A stretch of 35,117 nt of DNA from Bacteroidota bacterium (GTDB lineage: Bacteria; Bacteroidota; Ignavibacteria; SZUA-365), in the NCBI GenBank assembly GCA_023432805.1, contig JAEYUG010000096.1, positions 1-35,117 of the forward strand. Direction: 5' to 3'. Below the pieces are notes generated by a model that saw only the letters and a program-made list of their open reading frames with translations, ran no database searches and had not been told where the DNA came from. Below are positions 7,329 to 15,029 of this stretch, in pieces (the first letter of the stretch is position 1; every line of letters begins with the position of its first letter). The translations under genes and the position numbers were made by a program.

Positions 7329-9566
7329 TTACTCGTCCGCGTTGCGCGCAGCCTGTTCTGCCATGCGCATGAAGACCTGCTGGCTTGACAGTCCCCCCTT
7401 CTCCCCTTCCACAAACGGACGACGGTAGCTGCCGTCGGGCATCAGTTCCCAACCGTTGCGCGTGTCCGCTGCAATGACCGGGAGGATCTCGTCGAGAATG
7501 CGCCGGCGTGCGGCTTCGTCGTCGATGCGGATCATCAGCTCCACACGCCGGTTCAGATTGCGCGGCATCCAGTCCGCACTCGAGATGAAGATGTCCGAGT
7601 CGTCTCCGGATCCGAACACGAACACGCGGCTGTGTTCGAGAAAACGCCCGACCACGCTGCGCACGCGGATGGTATCGCTGAGTCCCGGAATGCCCGGCCG
7701 CAGACAGCAGATCCCGCGCACGTGCAGGTCGATCTGCACCCCCGCCTGCGAGGCGCGGTAGAGCGCGCGGATGATCTGTGCATCCACGAGGGCGTTGAGC
7801 TTGGCGATGATGCGACCGGGACGCTCGGCGGTGTGCCGTTCGGCCTCGCGCGCAATGAGCGCGAGCAGCTTCTGCCGCATCGAGACCGGTGCGATGATGA
7901 TGCTGTGCCATGCGGCCTGATGACTGTAGCCGGTCAGGTAGTTGAAGAGCGCGGTGGATTCATACCCGATCTCCTCGCGGCAGGTCATGAGCCCGAAATC
8001 CGTATAGAGACGCGCCGTCGTCTCGTTGTAGTTGCCCGTGCCCACGTGCACGTAGGTGCGCAGGGATTTCTTCTCGCGTCGCACGACGAGCGAGAGCTTG
8101 CAGTGCGTCTTCAGCCCGAGAATGCCGTACACCACATGCACACCCGCCTGCTCGAGCGCGCGTGCCCAGATGATGTTGTTCTCCTCGTCGAAACGCGCCT
8201 TCAGTTCCACGAAGGCCGTTACCTGCTTGCCGTTTTCCGCCGCACGTGCGAGTGCGGAAATGATCGCCGAGTCGCCGTTGACGCGGTAGAGCGTCTGCTT
8301 GATCGCGAGCACGTCGGGATCGTCGGCGGCGCTCTCGATGAACTCGACCACCGACGAGAACGCATCGTAGGGATGGTGCAGGAAGATGTCGCCCGCGCGG
8401 ATTGCATCGAAGATGTGCTGACCTCCACGCAACCGTCCCGTGATACGCGGCAGGAAGATCTTGTCCTTCAGCGATCGCCTGTCGATGCGGGTCAGTTCCA
8501 TCAGGTCGGCCAGGTTCAAGGGACCGTCCACCATGTACAGATCACGCGGCTGGATCCGCATGGCCTTCATGAGCAGCTTCCGCAGGGATCTCGGCATGTG
8601 GCGATCGAGTTCGACGCGCACGACGGCACCCCAGCGGCGGCGGCGCACCTGTTCCTCCATTGTCTTGAGCAGATCCGATGCTTCATCGTCGACGATTTCC
8701 AGATCGGCATTGCGCGTGACGCGGAATCGGTACCACTCGCGCACCTGCAGACCGGGAAACAGGCTGTCGGCATTGGCCGCGATGATCTCGCCGAGCAGCG
8801 CGAAGTGCCGGCCCTTCTTGTAGGTCGGCAGCGGGACGAGCCGCGCCAGCACGGGCGGCACCTGCACGACCGCGACGCGGTCTTCGTCCATCACCTCGTC
8901 ATGGATCACCAGCAGCAGATTCAGCGACCGGTTGAGCAGATGCGGGAACGGATGACCGGGATCGATCGCCAGGGGTGTGAGCACGGGAAACACATCCTTG
9001 AGAAAGTACCGCTCACACCAGCTGCGCGCCTCATCGGTCAAGTCGTTGTAGCCGTGCACACAGATCCCCGCATCCTCGAGCGCAGGCAGCAGCGAGCCCA
9101 GCCAGGTCGTCGACATCATGCTGTACATCGCACCCACCGTCTCCTGGATGCGGTCGAGCACATCTTCGGGCGTCATGCCATCAGGCGGCAGGTCGGACAC
9201 GCCGAGGTCGAGCTGCTGGCGCAGCCCGGCCACGCGGATCATGAAGAACTCGTCGAGATTCGACGATGCGATGGCGATGAACTTGAGCCGTTCGAGCAGC
9301 GGCACATCCGGATCAAGCGCTTCGTTGAGAACCCGCTGGTTGAATGCAAGCCAGCTCAGCTCGCGGTTGATGTAGAGGGAGGGATGGTACAGATCGGCCA
9401 CGGGCGACAGGTCCGACGCGCGCGTCCCGTCGGAAGCCTCCGCCGCCGCCGATTCTGCGGGCAGGGACACTTCACCCGGGAGCACGAGTCCCGACGCTTC
9501 ATCCTGTGCCCGGGCATAGAGATGGTGGATGCTGCTCTGCTGTGCGCTGTGCTTCTTGTCGTTCAT
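7329..9566 (-). CDS. ppk: Polyphosphate kinase 1
   Basis: Makes inorganic polyphosphate from ATP, reversibly. 745 residues, slightly longer than E. coli PPK1 because of an extra N-terminal stretch of about 60 polar, Ala/Ser-rich residues. The N-domain starts at YINRELSWLAFNQRVL, followed by FIAIASSNLDEFFMIR and HPFPHLLN. His488 in THCKLSL corresponds to the autophosphorylated His435 of E. coli, and His507 in YVHVGTGNYNE to His454. RLYTDFGL and the C-terminal basic motif NLNRRVELM are also present. It is a single gene on the minus strand; its 3' end is 6 bp from the tandem palindromes. The promoter is not obvious in the 137-bp gap to lpxC-fabZ. Confidence 0.97.
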   Translation of the reverse strand: MNDKKHSAQQSSIHHLYARAQDEASGLVLPGEVSLPAESAAAEASDGTRASDLSPVADLYHPSLYINRELSWLAFNQRVLNEALDPDVPLLERLKFIAIASSNLDEFFMIRVAGLRQQLDLGVSDLPPDGMTPEDVLDRIQETVGAMYSMMSTTWLGSLLPALEDAGICVHGYNDLTDEARSWCERYFLKDVFPVLTPLAIDPGHPFPHLLNRSLNLLLVIHDEVMDEDRVAVVQVPPVLARLVPLPTYKKGRHFALLGEIIAANADSLFPGLQVREWYRFRVTRNADLEIVDDEASDLLKTMEEQVRRRRWGAVVRVELDRHMPRSLRKLLMKAMRIQPRDLYMVDGPLNLADLMELTRIDRRSLKDKIFLPRITGRLRGGQHIFDAIRAGDIFLHHPYDAFSSVVEFIESAADDPDVLAIKQTLYRVNGDSAIISALARAAENGKQVTAFVELKARFDEENNIIWARALEQAGVHVVYGILGLKTHCKLSLVVRREKKSLRTYVHVGTGNYNETTARLYTDFGLMTCREEIGYESTALFNYLTGYSHQAAWHSIIIAPVSMRQKLLALIAREAERHTAERPGRIIAKLNALVDAQIIRALYRASQAGVQIDLHVRGICCLRPGIPGLSDTIRVRSVVGRFLEHSRVFVFGSGDDSDIFISSADWMPRNLNRRVELMIRIDDEAARRRILDEILPVIAADTRNGWELMPDGSYRRPFVEGEKGGLSSQQVFMRMAEQAARNADE

Positions 9567-9632
9567 GCTCGAAATCTACATCGCGATCGTGAGAATCGTG
9601 TGAGCGTCGCAGGGGGGAGCGTCGCAGGCGGC

Positions 9633-9645
9633 TTCCACATTGGAA
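9633..9645. promoter_or_regulatory. Palindrome overlapping the lpxC -33 element
   Basis: TTCCA-CAT-TGGAA, a perfect 5-bp inverted repeat whose right arm contains the TTG of the predicted lpxC-fabZ promoter. A repressor bound here would block that promoter. It is short, so this is a suggestion only. Confidence 0.3.
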
Positions 9646-9670
9646 ATGCGGCGTGCATTCGGTAATCTTG
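9640..9670 (+). promoter_or_regulatory. Predicted promoter of lpxC-fabZ
   Basis: TTG at 9640-9642, 20 bp, then TAATCTTG at 9663-9670, one base away from the Bacteroidota TANNTTTG element. Transcription would start near 9677, about 27 nt before the ATG at 9704. A TATAAT hexamer at 9671-9676 directly follows but has no -33 element at a suitable distance. Confidence 0.5.
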
Positions 9671-9703
9671 TATAATTTGTCGATTCCACCAATCCCATTC
9701 CCC

Positions 9704-11116
9704 ATGCTCGTCCAGCAATGTACCATCCAGGAGCCCGTGTCGTATTCCGGCACCGGTCTCCATACAGGCGCGAAGTGCACCATCACCTTCAAGCCGGCAC
9801 CTGAACACTACGGTATTCGTTTCGTACGGACCGATCTCGGTGGGAATCCTGAAATTCCCGCACTGGTCGACTATGTGGTCGACGTCTCGCGCGGCACCAC
9901 GCTCGGGCATGGCGACATCAAGGTCTACACGGTTGAACACGTGCTGGCGGCGGTGGCGGGCCTGCAGATCGACAATCTCGTCATCGAGATCGACGGCATC
10001 GAGCCGCCGGTGGGCGATGGCAGCGCGATGCCCTTCGTGCACGTGCTCGAGAAGGCCGGCATCGTCAGGCAGGATGCGCCGAAGGATTATCTGATCATCG
10101 ACCGGACGATCCAGTTCAGCAATCCCGACAAGGAGATCGACATCGTGGCCCTGCCGCTCGACGATTTCCGCATGACGGTGATGGTCGACTACAAGAATCC
10201 CGCCCTCGGGTCGCAGCATACGGGACTCTTCAACCTCGAGCAGGAATTCGTCAAGGAATTCGCACCGAGCCGCACCTTCTGCTTTCTGACCGAGGTGGAG
10301 GCGCTGCATGACATGGGCCTGATCAAGGGCGGCAGTCTCGACAGCGCCGTGGTGATCGTCGACCGCGATGTCTCGCCGGAGGACCTCACGCTGCTCGGCC
10401 AGAAGCTGAAGCTGCCCGAGACGATGCATCTGAACGATCACGGCTTTCTCAATGACATCACGCTGCGCTATCGCAACGAACCGGCGCGGCACAAGCTGCT
10501 GGACCTGCTCGGAGATCTCTCGCTGGTCGGCGTGCCGATCAAGGCACAGATTCTCGCCGCGCGTCCCGGACACGCGAGCAACGTCGAATTCGCACGCATG
10601 ATCCGCAAGCTCTACCTCGAGAAGCGGTTGATGAAGAAGTATCAGGTCGAGAAGAAGGAAGGGACGGTCTTCGACATCCACGCCATCAGCGACATCCTCC
10701 CGCATCGCTACCCCTTCCTGCTCGTCGACCGCATCATGAATCTCGAGATCGACAAGAAAATCGTCGGGCTCAAGAACGTGACGATGAACGAACCGTTCTT
10801 TCAGGGACATTTCCCCGGGCAGCCGGTCATGCCGGGTGTGTTGATCATCGAGGCGATGGCACAATGCGGTGGCATTCTCATGCTGAACAGCATCGAGAAC
10901 TTGAAGGAAACGCTCGCCTATTTTTCGACGATCGACAAGGCGAAGTTCCGTCGTCCCGTCGTGCCGGGCGACCAGCTCATCATGGAGGTCGAGCAGATCA
11001 GCAAGCGGCGCAACATCATTCAGATTCGCGGACGCGCATTTGTCGACGGACAGCTCGTCGCGGAGGCAGAGATGATGGCAGCCGTCGTACCCCGCAACGG
11101 CGCCTCCACATCCTGA
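9704..11116 (+). CDS. lpxC/fabZ: Bifunctional UDP-3-O-acyl-GlcNAc deacetylase / 3-hydroxyacyl-ACP dehydratase (LpxC-FabZ fusion)
   Basis: 470 residues in two fused enzymes. Residues about 1-310 are LpxC, the zinc amidase of the committed lipid A step. Glu78 and His79 in TVEHVLAAVAGL match the E. coli numbering exactly; HKLLDLLGDL gives the other zinc His and Asp, and AARPGH the catalytic His. Residues about 325-470 are FabZ, the dehydratase of fatty acid elongation, with His334 in LPHRYPFLLVDRI and the active-site Glu in PGVLIIEAMAQCGG. The fusion is characteristic of Bacteroidetes/Chlorobi and couples the acyl pool to lipid A output in one protein. The ATG at 9704 gives the normal LpxC start (MLVQQCTIQ); an earlier in-frame ATG at 9653 lies upstream of the predicted transcription start. 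lpxA follows. Confidence 0.97.
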   Translation: MLVQQCTIQEPVSYSGTGLHTGAKCTITFKPAPEHYGIRFVRTDLGGNPEIPALVDYVVDVSRGTTLGHGDIKVYTVEHVLAAVAGLQIDNLVIEIDGIEPPVGDGSAMPFVHVLEKAGIVRQDAPKDYLIIDRTIQFSNPDKEIDIVALPLDDFRMTVMVDYKNPALGSQHTGLFNLEQEFVKEFAPSRTFCFLTEVEALHDMGLIKGGSLDSAVVIVDRDVSPEDLTLLGQKLKLPETMHLNDHGFLNDITLRYRNEPARHKLLDLLGDLSLVGVPIKAQILAARPGHASNVEFARMIRKLYLEKRLMKKYQVEKKEGTVFDIHAISDILPHRYPFLLVDRIMNLEIDKKIVGLKNVTMNEPFFQGHFPGQPVMPGVLIIEAMAQCGGILMLNSIENLKETLAYFSTIDKAKFRRPVVPGDQLIMEVEQISKRRNIIQIRGRAFVDGQLVAEAEMMAAVVPRNGASTS

Positions 11117-11148
11117 TCGCGGTCAGGGATTCTGATCGCGCATCGGGC

Positions 11149-11182
11149 CCGTGCACGCACCGATCTGCCGGTACGTGCACGG
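11149..11182. other. Hairpin in the lpxC-fabZ to lpxA gap
   Basis: CCGTGCACG at 11149-11157 and CGTGCACGG at 11174-11182 can pair over a 16-nt loop. Just upstream, CTGATCGCG occurs twice (11113-11121 and 11132-11140). The 91-bp gap therefore has structure and could attenuate or process the mRNA between the two genes. No T-run follows, so a strong terminator is unlikely. Confidence 0.35.
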
Positions 11183-11207
11183 CCTTCACCACCAACACAC
11201 GAACCTC

Positions 11208-11990
11208 ATGGCAACCATCCATCCCACCGCCCTCGTCGATCCTGAAGCCCGGCTTGCCGATTCGGTGACCGTCGGTCCCTTTGCCGTCATCCATGCCGAC
11301 GTACGCATCGGCGCACAAACATCGATCGGCTCGCACTGCCTGATCGACAACGGTGCCCGTATCGGCGAGCGCGTCAGGATCCATCACGGAGCAGTTGTCG
11401 CCACCCCGCCGCAGGACCTCAAGTACGCCGGCGAACCTACCGAATTCTTCATCGGCGACGACACGGAAATCCGCGAATACTGTACACTCAATCGTGGGAC
11501 GACGCATTCACGCATGTCGTCGGTGGGTCGCAACTGCCTGCTGATGGCCTACGTGCACGTGGCGCATGACTGCGTGGTCGGCAACAACGTCATCCTCGCC
11601 AATTCTGTGAACATGGGCGGACACACGATCATCGGCGATTTCGCGATCATCGGTGGAATCACCGGCATCCACCAGTTCTCGCACATCGGTGCGCACTGCA
11701 TGATCGCCGCGGGCATCAAGATCGCGAAGGATGTGCCCCCCTACGCCCTGATCGGCGGCTCACCGGGCATGTTCGAGGGCATCAACCGCATCGGCCTTCG
11801 GCGTCGAGGCTTTTCGCCCGAAACGCTCGACCTGATCACGCAGTCGTACAAGGCCATCTACCACAGCGGCATGAATGTCTCGCAGGCCGTCGAGTACATC
11901 CGTGCGAACATCGAACTCGTGCCCGAGGTCGTGAGCATCCTCGACTTCATCGCATCGAGTACGCGCGGTATCGTCCGCAAGGTCGGGTGA
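11208..11990 (+). CDS. lpxA: UDP-N-acetylglucosamine acyltransferase
   Basis: Transfers a 3-hydroxyacyl chain from ACP to UDP-GlcNAc, the first step of lipid A synthesis. 260 residues, the E. coli length. The left-handed beta helix is visible as hexapeptide repeats from IHPTALVDPEARL to about residue 185. VHVAHDC contains the catalytic histidine (His125 in E. coli). QDLKYAGEPT and ECTLNRGT-like (EYCTLNRGTTH) stretches are family signatures, and the C-terminal helical part starts near GLRRRGFS. The ATG at 11208 gives MATIHPTA, the normal N-terminus; an earlier in-frame start at 11151 would add a non-conserved extension. It sits 4 bp before an oxidoreductase gene. Confidence 0.96.
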   Translation: MATIHPTALVDPEARLADSVTVGPFAVIHADVRIGAQTSIGSHCLIDNGARIGERVRIHHGAVVATPPQDLKYAGEPTEFFIGDDTEIREYCTLNRGTTHSRMSSVGRNCLLMAYVHVAHDCVVGNNVILANSVNMGGHTIIGDFAIIGGITGIHQFSHIGAHCMIAAGIKIAKDVPPYALIGGSPGMFEGINRIGLRRRGFSPETLDLITQSYKAIYHSGMNVSQAVEYIRANIELVPEVVSILDFIASSTRGIVRKVG

Positions 11991-11994
11991 CGCG

Positions 11995-12972
11995 ATGAAC
12001 GAACTCGCCATCGGCGTCATCGGCGTCGGTCATCTCGGCTCGCTGCATGCCAAAATGCTCGCCGACGCGCGCGATGCCCGCCTCGTCGCCGTCTACGACG
12101 CGAACACAGACAAGGGCGCGGCCGTCGCGAACGCGCAGGGATGCAGCCTCGCCCCGAGTGTGGAGGGATTGCTGGATGTGGTCGACGCCGTCAGCATCGC
12201 GGTCCCAACGAGTCTCCACTTCGACATTGCTGCGGAAGCCATCCGACGCGGCAAGCATGTGTTTCTCGAAAAACCGATCACCCGCACCGTCGACGAGGCA
12301 CGCGCACTCAACGCCCTCGCCCGCGAGCACGGCGTCATGATCCAGGTGGGACACATCGAGCGCTTCAATCCCGCCATCGTGGCACTCGACCGCTACAACA
12401 TCGCCCCCGTGTTCGTCGAATCGCACCGGCTCGCGCAGTTCAATCCCCGCGGCACCGACGTGGCCGTGGTGCTCGACCTGATGATCCACGACATCGACAT
12501 CATCCTCTCCCTTGTCGGCAGCGAAGTCGTGAAGATCGACGCCAATGGCACCGCCGTCGTTTCAGAAACCGCCGACATCGCCAATGCGCGCCTGCAGTTC
12601 CGCAACGGCGCAGTGGCGAACATCACCGCGAGCCGCATCAGTCAGAACCGCATGCGGAAAATGCGGCTGTTCCAGAAAAACGCCTACATCTCGATCGATT
12701 TTCTGCAGGGCACGAGCGAAGTCTTCCGCATCATCGACACCGGCAGCGAAGACGTCGAGCCGACCTCCATGCTCGGCAGCATCGACCAGGGTGCCGTCAA
12801 GCGCACCATCATCCACGAGCAGCCCCCCGTGCCGCAGGACCACAATCCCCTGCGCCACGAACTGCAGCTGTTCGTCGACGCCGTGCGCACCGGCACGAAG
12901 CCCGTCGTCGACGGCACGGCCGGCCAGCACGCGCTTGAGGTGGCCGAACAAATCATGACCCTGATCTCGTAG
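11995..12972 (+). CDS. Gfo/Idh/MocA family NAD(P)-dependent oxidoreductase
   Basis: 325 residues. The N-terminal Rossmann domain (1-120) has GVIGVGHLGSLHAKML for dinucleotide binding, and the family motif EKPIT follows with its conserved lysine. The C-terminal half (about 125-325) is the mixed alpha/beta substrate domain with GHIERFNPA and DLMIHDIDI, whose histidine is the usual acid/base. Such enzymes oxidise sugars or nucleotide sugars. Only 4 bp separate it from lpxA, and ispE follows after another 4 bp, so the three are one transcription unit. In Acidithiobacillus ferrooxidans and Leptospira, the lipid A enzyme GnnA belongs to this family, but its partner aminotransferase GnnB is not present here, so the gene is left unnamed. 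Confidence 0.85.
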   Translation: MNELAIGVIGVGHLGSLHAKMLADARDARLVAVYDANTDKGAAVANAQGCSLAPSVEGLLDVVDAVSIAVPTSLHFDIAAEAIRRGKHVFLEKPITRTVDEARALNALAREHGVMIQVGHIERFNPAIVALDRYNIAPVFVESHRLAQFNPRGTDVAVVLDLMIHDIDIILSLVGSEVVKIDANGTAVVSETADIANARLQFRNGAVANITASRISQNRMRKMRLFQKNAYISIDFLQGTSEVFRIIDTGSEDVEPTSMLGSIDQGAVKRTIIHEQPPVPQDHNPLRHELQLFVDAVRTGTKPVVDGTAGQHALEVAEQIMTLIS

Positions 12973-12976
12973 CGGC

Positions 12977-13813
12977 ATGCACACCGTCGAGGCACCGGCC
13001 AAGATCAATCTCGGGCTCGAGGTGCTGGCACGTCGCGCGGACGGTTACCACAACATCAACACCATCTTCCATCGTGTCGGCCTCGCCGACACCGTGTCCA
13101 TGTCGCGTCGCGAGCAGGGAGTGACGCTCGCCTGCAACACGCCCGACATCCCCACCGACGCACGCAATCTCTGTGTGCGCGCCGCACACACCCTCTTCGC
13201 ACATGCCGGATTCGACGGCGGCGTGCACATCGACCTCTTCAAACGCATCCCCGACGGTGCGGGACTCGGAGGCGGCAGCAGCAACGCCGCCGCCGTTCTG
13301 CGCACGCTGCCGGCACTGCTCGATCTCGACGTGACGGAGGATGCACTGCACGCGATCGCGACCTCCATCGGGAGCGACGTGCCGTTCTTCCTGCATCCGG
13401 GTAGCGCACACGCAACCGGACGCGGCGAGCGACTCACGTACATCGCGCTCGCGCTGCCCTACGACATCGTGGTCGCGCATCCGGGCGTGCGCGTGCCGAC
13501 CGCCTGGGCCTACGGAGCGCTCGCGCTGGCCGGTACGCGCGCGGCCACCGATCTGCCGGCCCTGCTGCGCGACCATGTCTCCCACCCGGCTGTGCTGCGC
13601 GAGCGGCTGCACAATGATTTCGAGGCTCCGGTGTGTGCCGCATTTCCGCAGATCGCCGCGCTACGGCAGGAGCTTGTCGACGCGGGGGCGGATCTGGTCT
13701 TGATGAGCGGAAGCGGTTCGGCAGTGTTCGCGTTGTTTTCCGATCACGCACAGGCTGCAGGGTGCGTGGAGACGGTTTCCGCACCCACGGTGCATCTGAC
13801 GCCTCGACCGTGA
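12977..13813 (+). CDS. ispE: 4-diphosphocytidyl-2-C-methyl-D-erythritol kinase
   Basis: Fourth enzyme of the MEP (non-mevalonate) isoprenoid pathway. It phosphorylates CDP-methylerythritol. 278 residues, normal length. GHMP-kinase features: APAKINLGLEV with the catalytic Lys at the N-terminus, DGYHNINT, the glycine-rich ATP loop IPDGAGLGGGSSNAAAVL (about 92-109), GSDVPFFL with the catalytic Asp, and MSGSGSAVFALF near the C-terminus. The start at 12977 is 4 bp after the oxidoreductase stop. It is last in the lpxC-fabZ/lpxA group and is followed by tandem palindromes that may end the transcript. Confidence 0.96.
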   Translation: MHTVEAPAKINLGLEVLARRADGYHNINTIFHRVGLADTVSMSRREQGVTLACNTPDIPTDARNLCVRAAHTLFAHAGFDGGVHIDLFKRIPDGAGLGGGSSNAAAVLRTLPALLDLDVTEDALHAIATSIGSDVPFFLHPGSAHATGRGERLTYIALALPYDIVVAHPGVRVPTAWAYGALALAGTRAATDLPALLRDHVSHPAVLRERLHNDFEAPVCAAFPQIAALRQELVDAGADLVLMSGSGSAVFALFSDHAQAAGCVETVSAPTVHLTPRP

Positions 13814-13825
13814 GGAAGACGTTGC

Positions 13826-13879
13826 AGACGGACGAGGGCGTCCGTCCTCCCAAGACGGACGAGGGCGTCCGTCCTCCCG
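13826..13879. repeat. Two tandem 27-bp palindrome-bearing repeats
   Basis: Two units at 13826-13852 and 13853-13879 that differ only in their last base. Each holds GACGGACG-AGGG-CGTCCGTC (8-bp stem, 4-nt loop) followed by CTCCC. They begin 13 bp after the ispE stop. They share the arms, the 4-nt purine loop and the trailing CTCC with the 29-bp units at 7265-7322. They end just before the predicted promoter of the next gene. Confidence 0.8.
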
Positions 13880-13883
13880 GGCA

Positions 13884-13914
13884 TTGTCCTGTGCGGAAGC
13901 AATGCGTACCTTCG
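13884..13914 (+). promoter_or_regulatory. Predicted promoter of the propeller lipoprotein gene
   Basis: TTG at 13884-13886, 20 bp, then TACCTTCG at 13907-13914. Transcription would start near 13921, about 83 nt before the ATG at 14004. This start excludes the in-frame upstream codons before 13921. Confidence 0.5.
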
Positions 13915-14003
13915 TCGTATATGCCATGTCGTCAGGATCCTACGTAATCCGTTGTCTTCCGGAGACGGACTGCACCAACCCATCCCTCATTTCCTTCGAT
14001 CTC

Positions 14004-15029
14004 ATGAAGTCACCGCATAGCATCCCCGCTTCCCGTGTCAGACTCCCGATGCGCCTTGCGCTCGTGGCAGGCATCGCGCTGCTCGCCCTCGCGACCGGCT
14101 GCAAGGAGGATGCCGTTCCAGCACTGTCGGTACACCACTACAATCCCACCTGGTCGCAAGACGGCAGGACGGTGCTGGTCGGCCTCGATGAACGTACCGC
14201 GGGTCAGGGCGAGAGCACGACACGCAATCTCCTCTTCATCACAGCGGCTGATGGTTCCTCGATCAGCAGGCTCGTGCCCGGCTTCTCGCCACAAAACCGG
14301 ATCTGGGGAGAGACGTTCACTGCCTACTTCGGGGTGATGGTTGCCGATCGCATCCAGTTCTACACCCATGCGGGAGAGGTGAAAGGCAGCGTCCCCGACA
14401 TGAACGGGGTGACCCCGACCATGGTGCACTTCGCCGACAGCGGATACATCTGGGCGGGCAAGGGCACGAACGGACGCTGGCTCATCGGCATGCACATCCA
14501 CGATGGAACGCCGTGGCAGCCGACACGTTCGTATGTGCTGAAGGATACGGTGTTCGACTCCGATGTGGTGGATGTGACCCTCACCGGCGGAAACACCTAT
14601 GCCGTCCATCTTGCACGTGGAGTGGTGCAGGAGTTCACGTTCGGCGGACTCTCCCTCGGCTTGTTCTCGTTCCCGCCGCTCAGGAAACCCGATGTCTGGA
14701 AGACGCGGTTGCATGCGTATCGGGATTCCTTCTTCCGCAGGATCTACTGCCAGAGCGACAGCGGACTGGTCATGATCGATCTCGATCGGCGTACGATGAA
14801 GTATGTGATTCTTGGCCGCATCATCAATTTCGATGTGAGCCCGGCCTCGCGATGGCTGATGATGGAGACTGCCTCGGGCGATACATGGCGTCACAGCAGC
14901 GACGGCACACCGATGTTGCGCATGGCACCTCACCATATCATGCCGTCGTTCACCCCCGATGGCGGAGGGTTCGCAGCTGTGGGTGTGGTGGATCGCTATT
15001 CAGATACCCTCACGATTCGACTCCGGTAG
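14004..15029 (+). CDS. Lipoprotein with predicted beta-propeller fold
   Basis: 341 residues, no named family recognised. The N-terminal signal (residues 16-32) ends in the lipobox LATGC (Cys33). The mature part begins ALSVHHYNPTWSQDGRTVLVGL, a TolB/WD40-like blade (W-S-x-D-G-x-x-V), and ends with PSFTPDGGGFAAVGVVDRYS, another such blade. In between are strands of the type ITAADGSSISRLV and ETASGDTWRHSSDGTP, so a seven-blade-like propeller is likely. It should be anchored on the outer side of the inner membrane or on the outer membrane. The ATG at 14049 would give a shorter signal peptide and is an equally possible start. Its 3' end overlaps the converging protease gene by 30 bp. Confidence 0.75.
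   Translation: MKSPHSIPASRVRLPMRLALVAGIALLALATGCKEDAVPALSVHHYNPTWSQDGRTVLVGLDERTAGQGESTTRNLLFITAADGSSISRLVPGFSPQNRIWGETFTAYFGVMVADRIQFYTHAGEVKGSVPDMNGVTPTMVHFADSGYIWAGKGTNGRWLIGMHIHDGTPWQPTRSYVLKDTVFDSDVVDVTLTGGNTYAVHLARGVVQEFTFGGLSLGLFSFPPLRKPDVWKTRLHAYRDSFFRRIYCQSDSGLVMIDLDRRTMKYVILGRIINFDVSPASRWLMMETASGDTWRHSSDGTPMLRMAPHHIMPSFTPDGGGFAAVGVVDRYSDTLTIRLR

Noticed and set aside
7153..7428. Small open frame through the tandem repeats
   Set aside because: Its sequence is just the translation of the palindromes and of antisense ppk; it has no start signal.
9671..9676. Perfect TATAAT hexamer before lpxC-fabZ
   Set aside because: No TTG-type element lies about 17 bp upstream; the box at 9663-9670 fits the spacing seen at the other genes.
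11995..12972. Naming the oxidoreductase gnnA
   Set aside because: No gnnB aminotransferase is adjacent, and Gfo/Idh/MocA enzymes are too diverse to name by context alone.
7265..13879. CRISPR-like repeats
   Set aside because: Only two copies per site, without spacers of even length, and the units are self-complementary hairpins directly adjoining each other. No cas genes are present.
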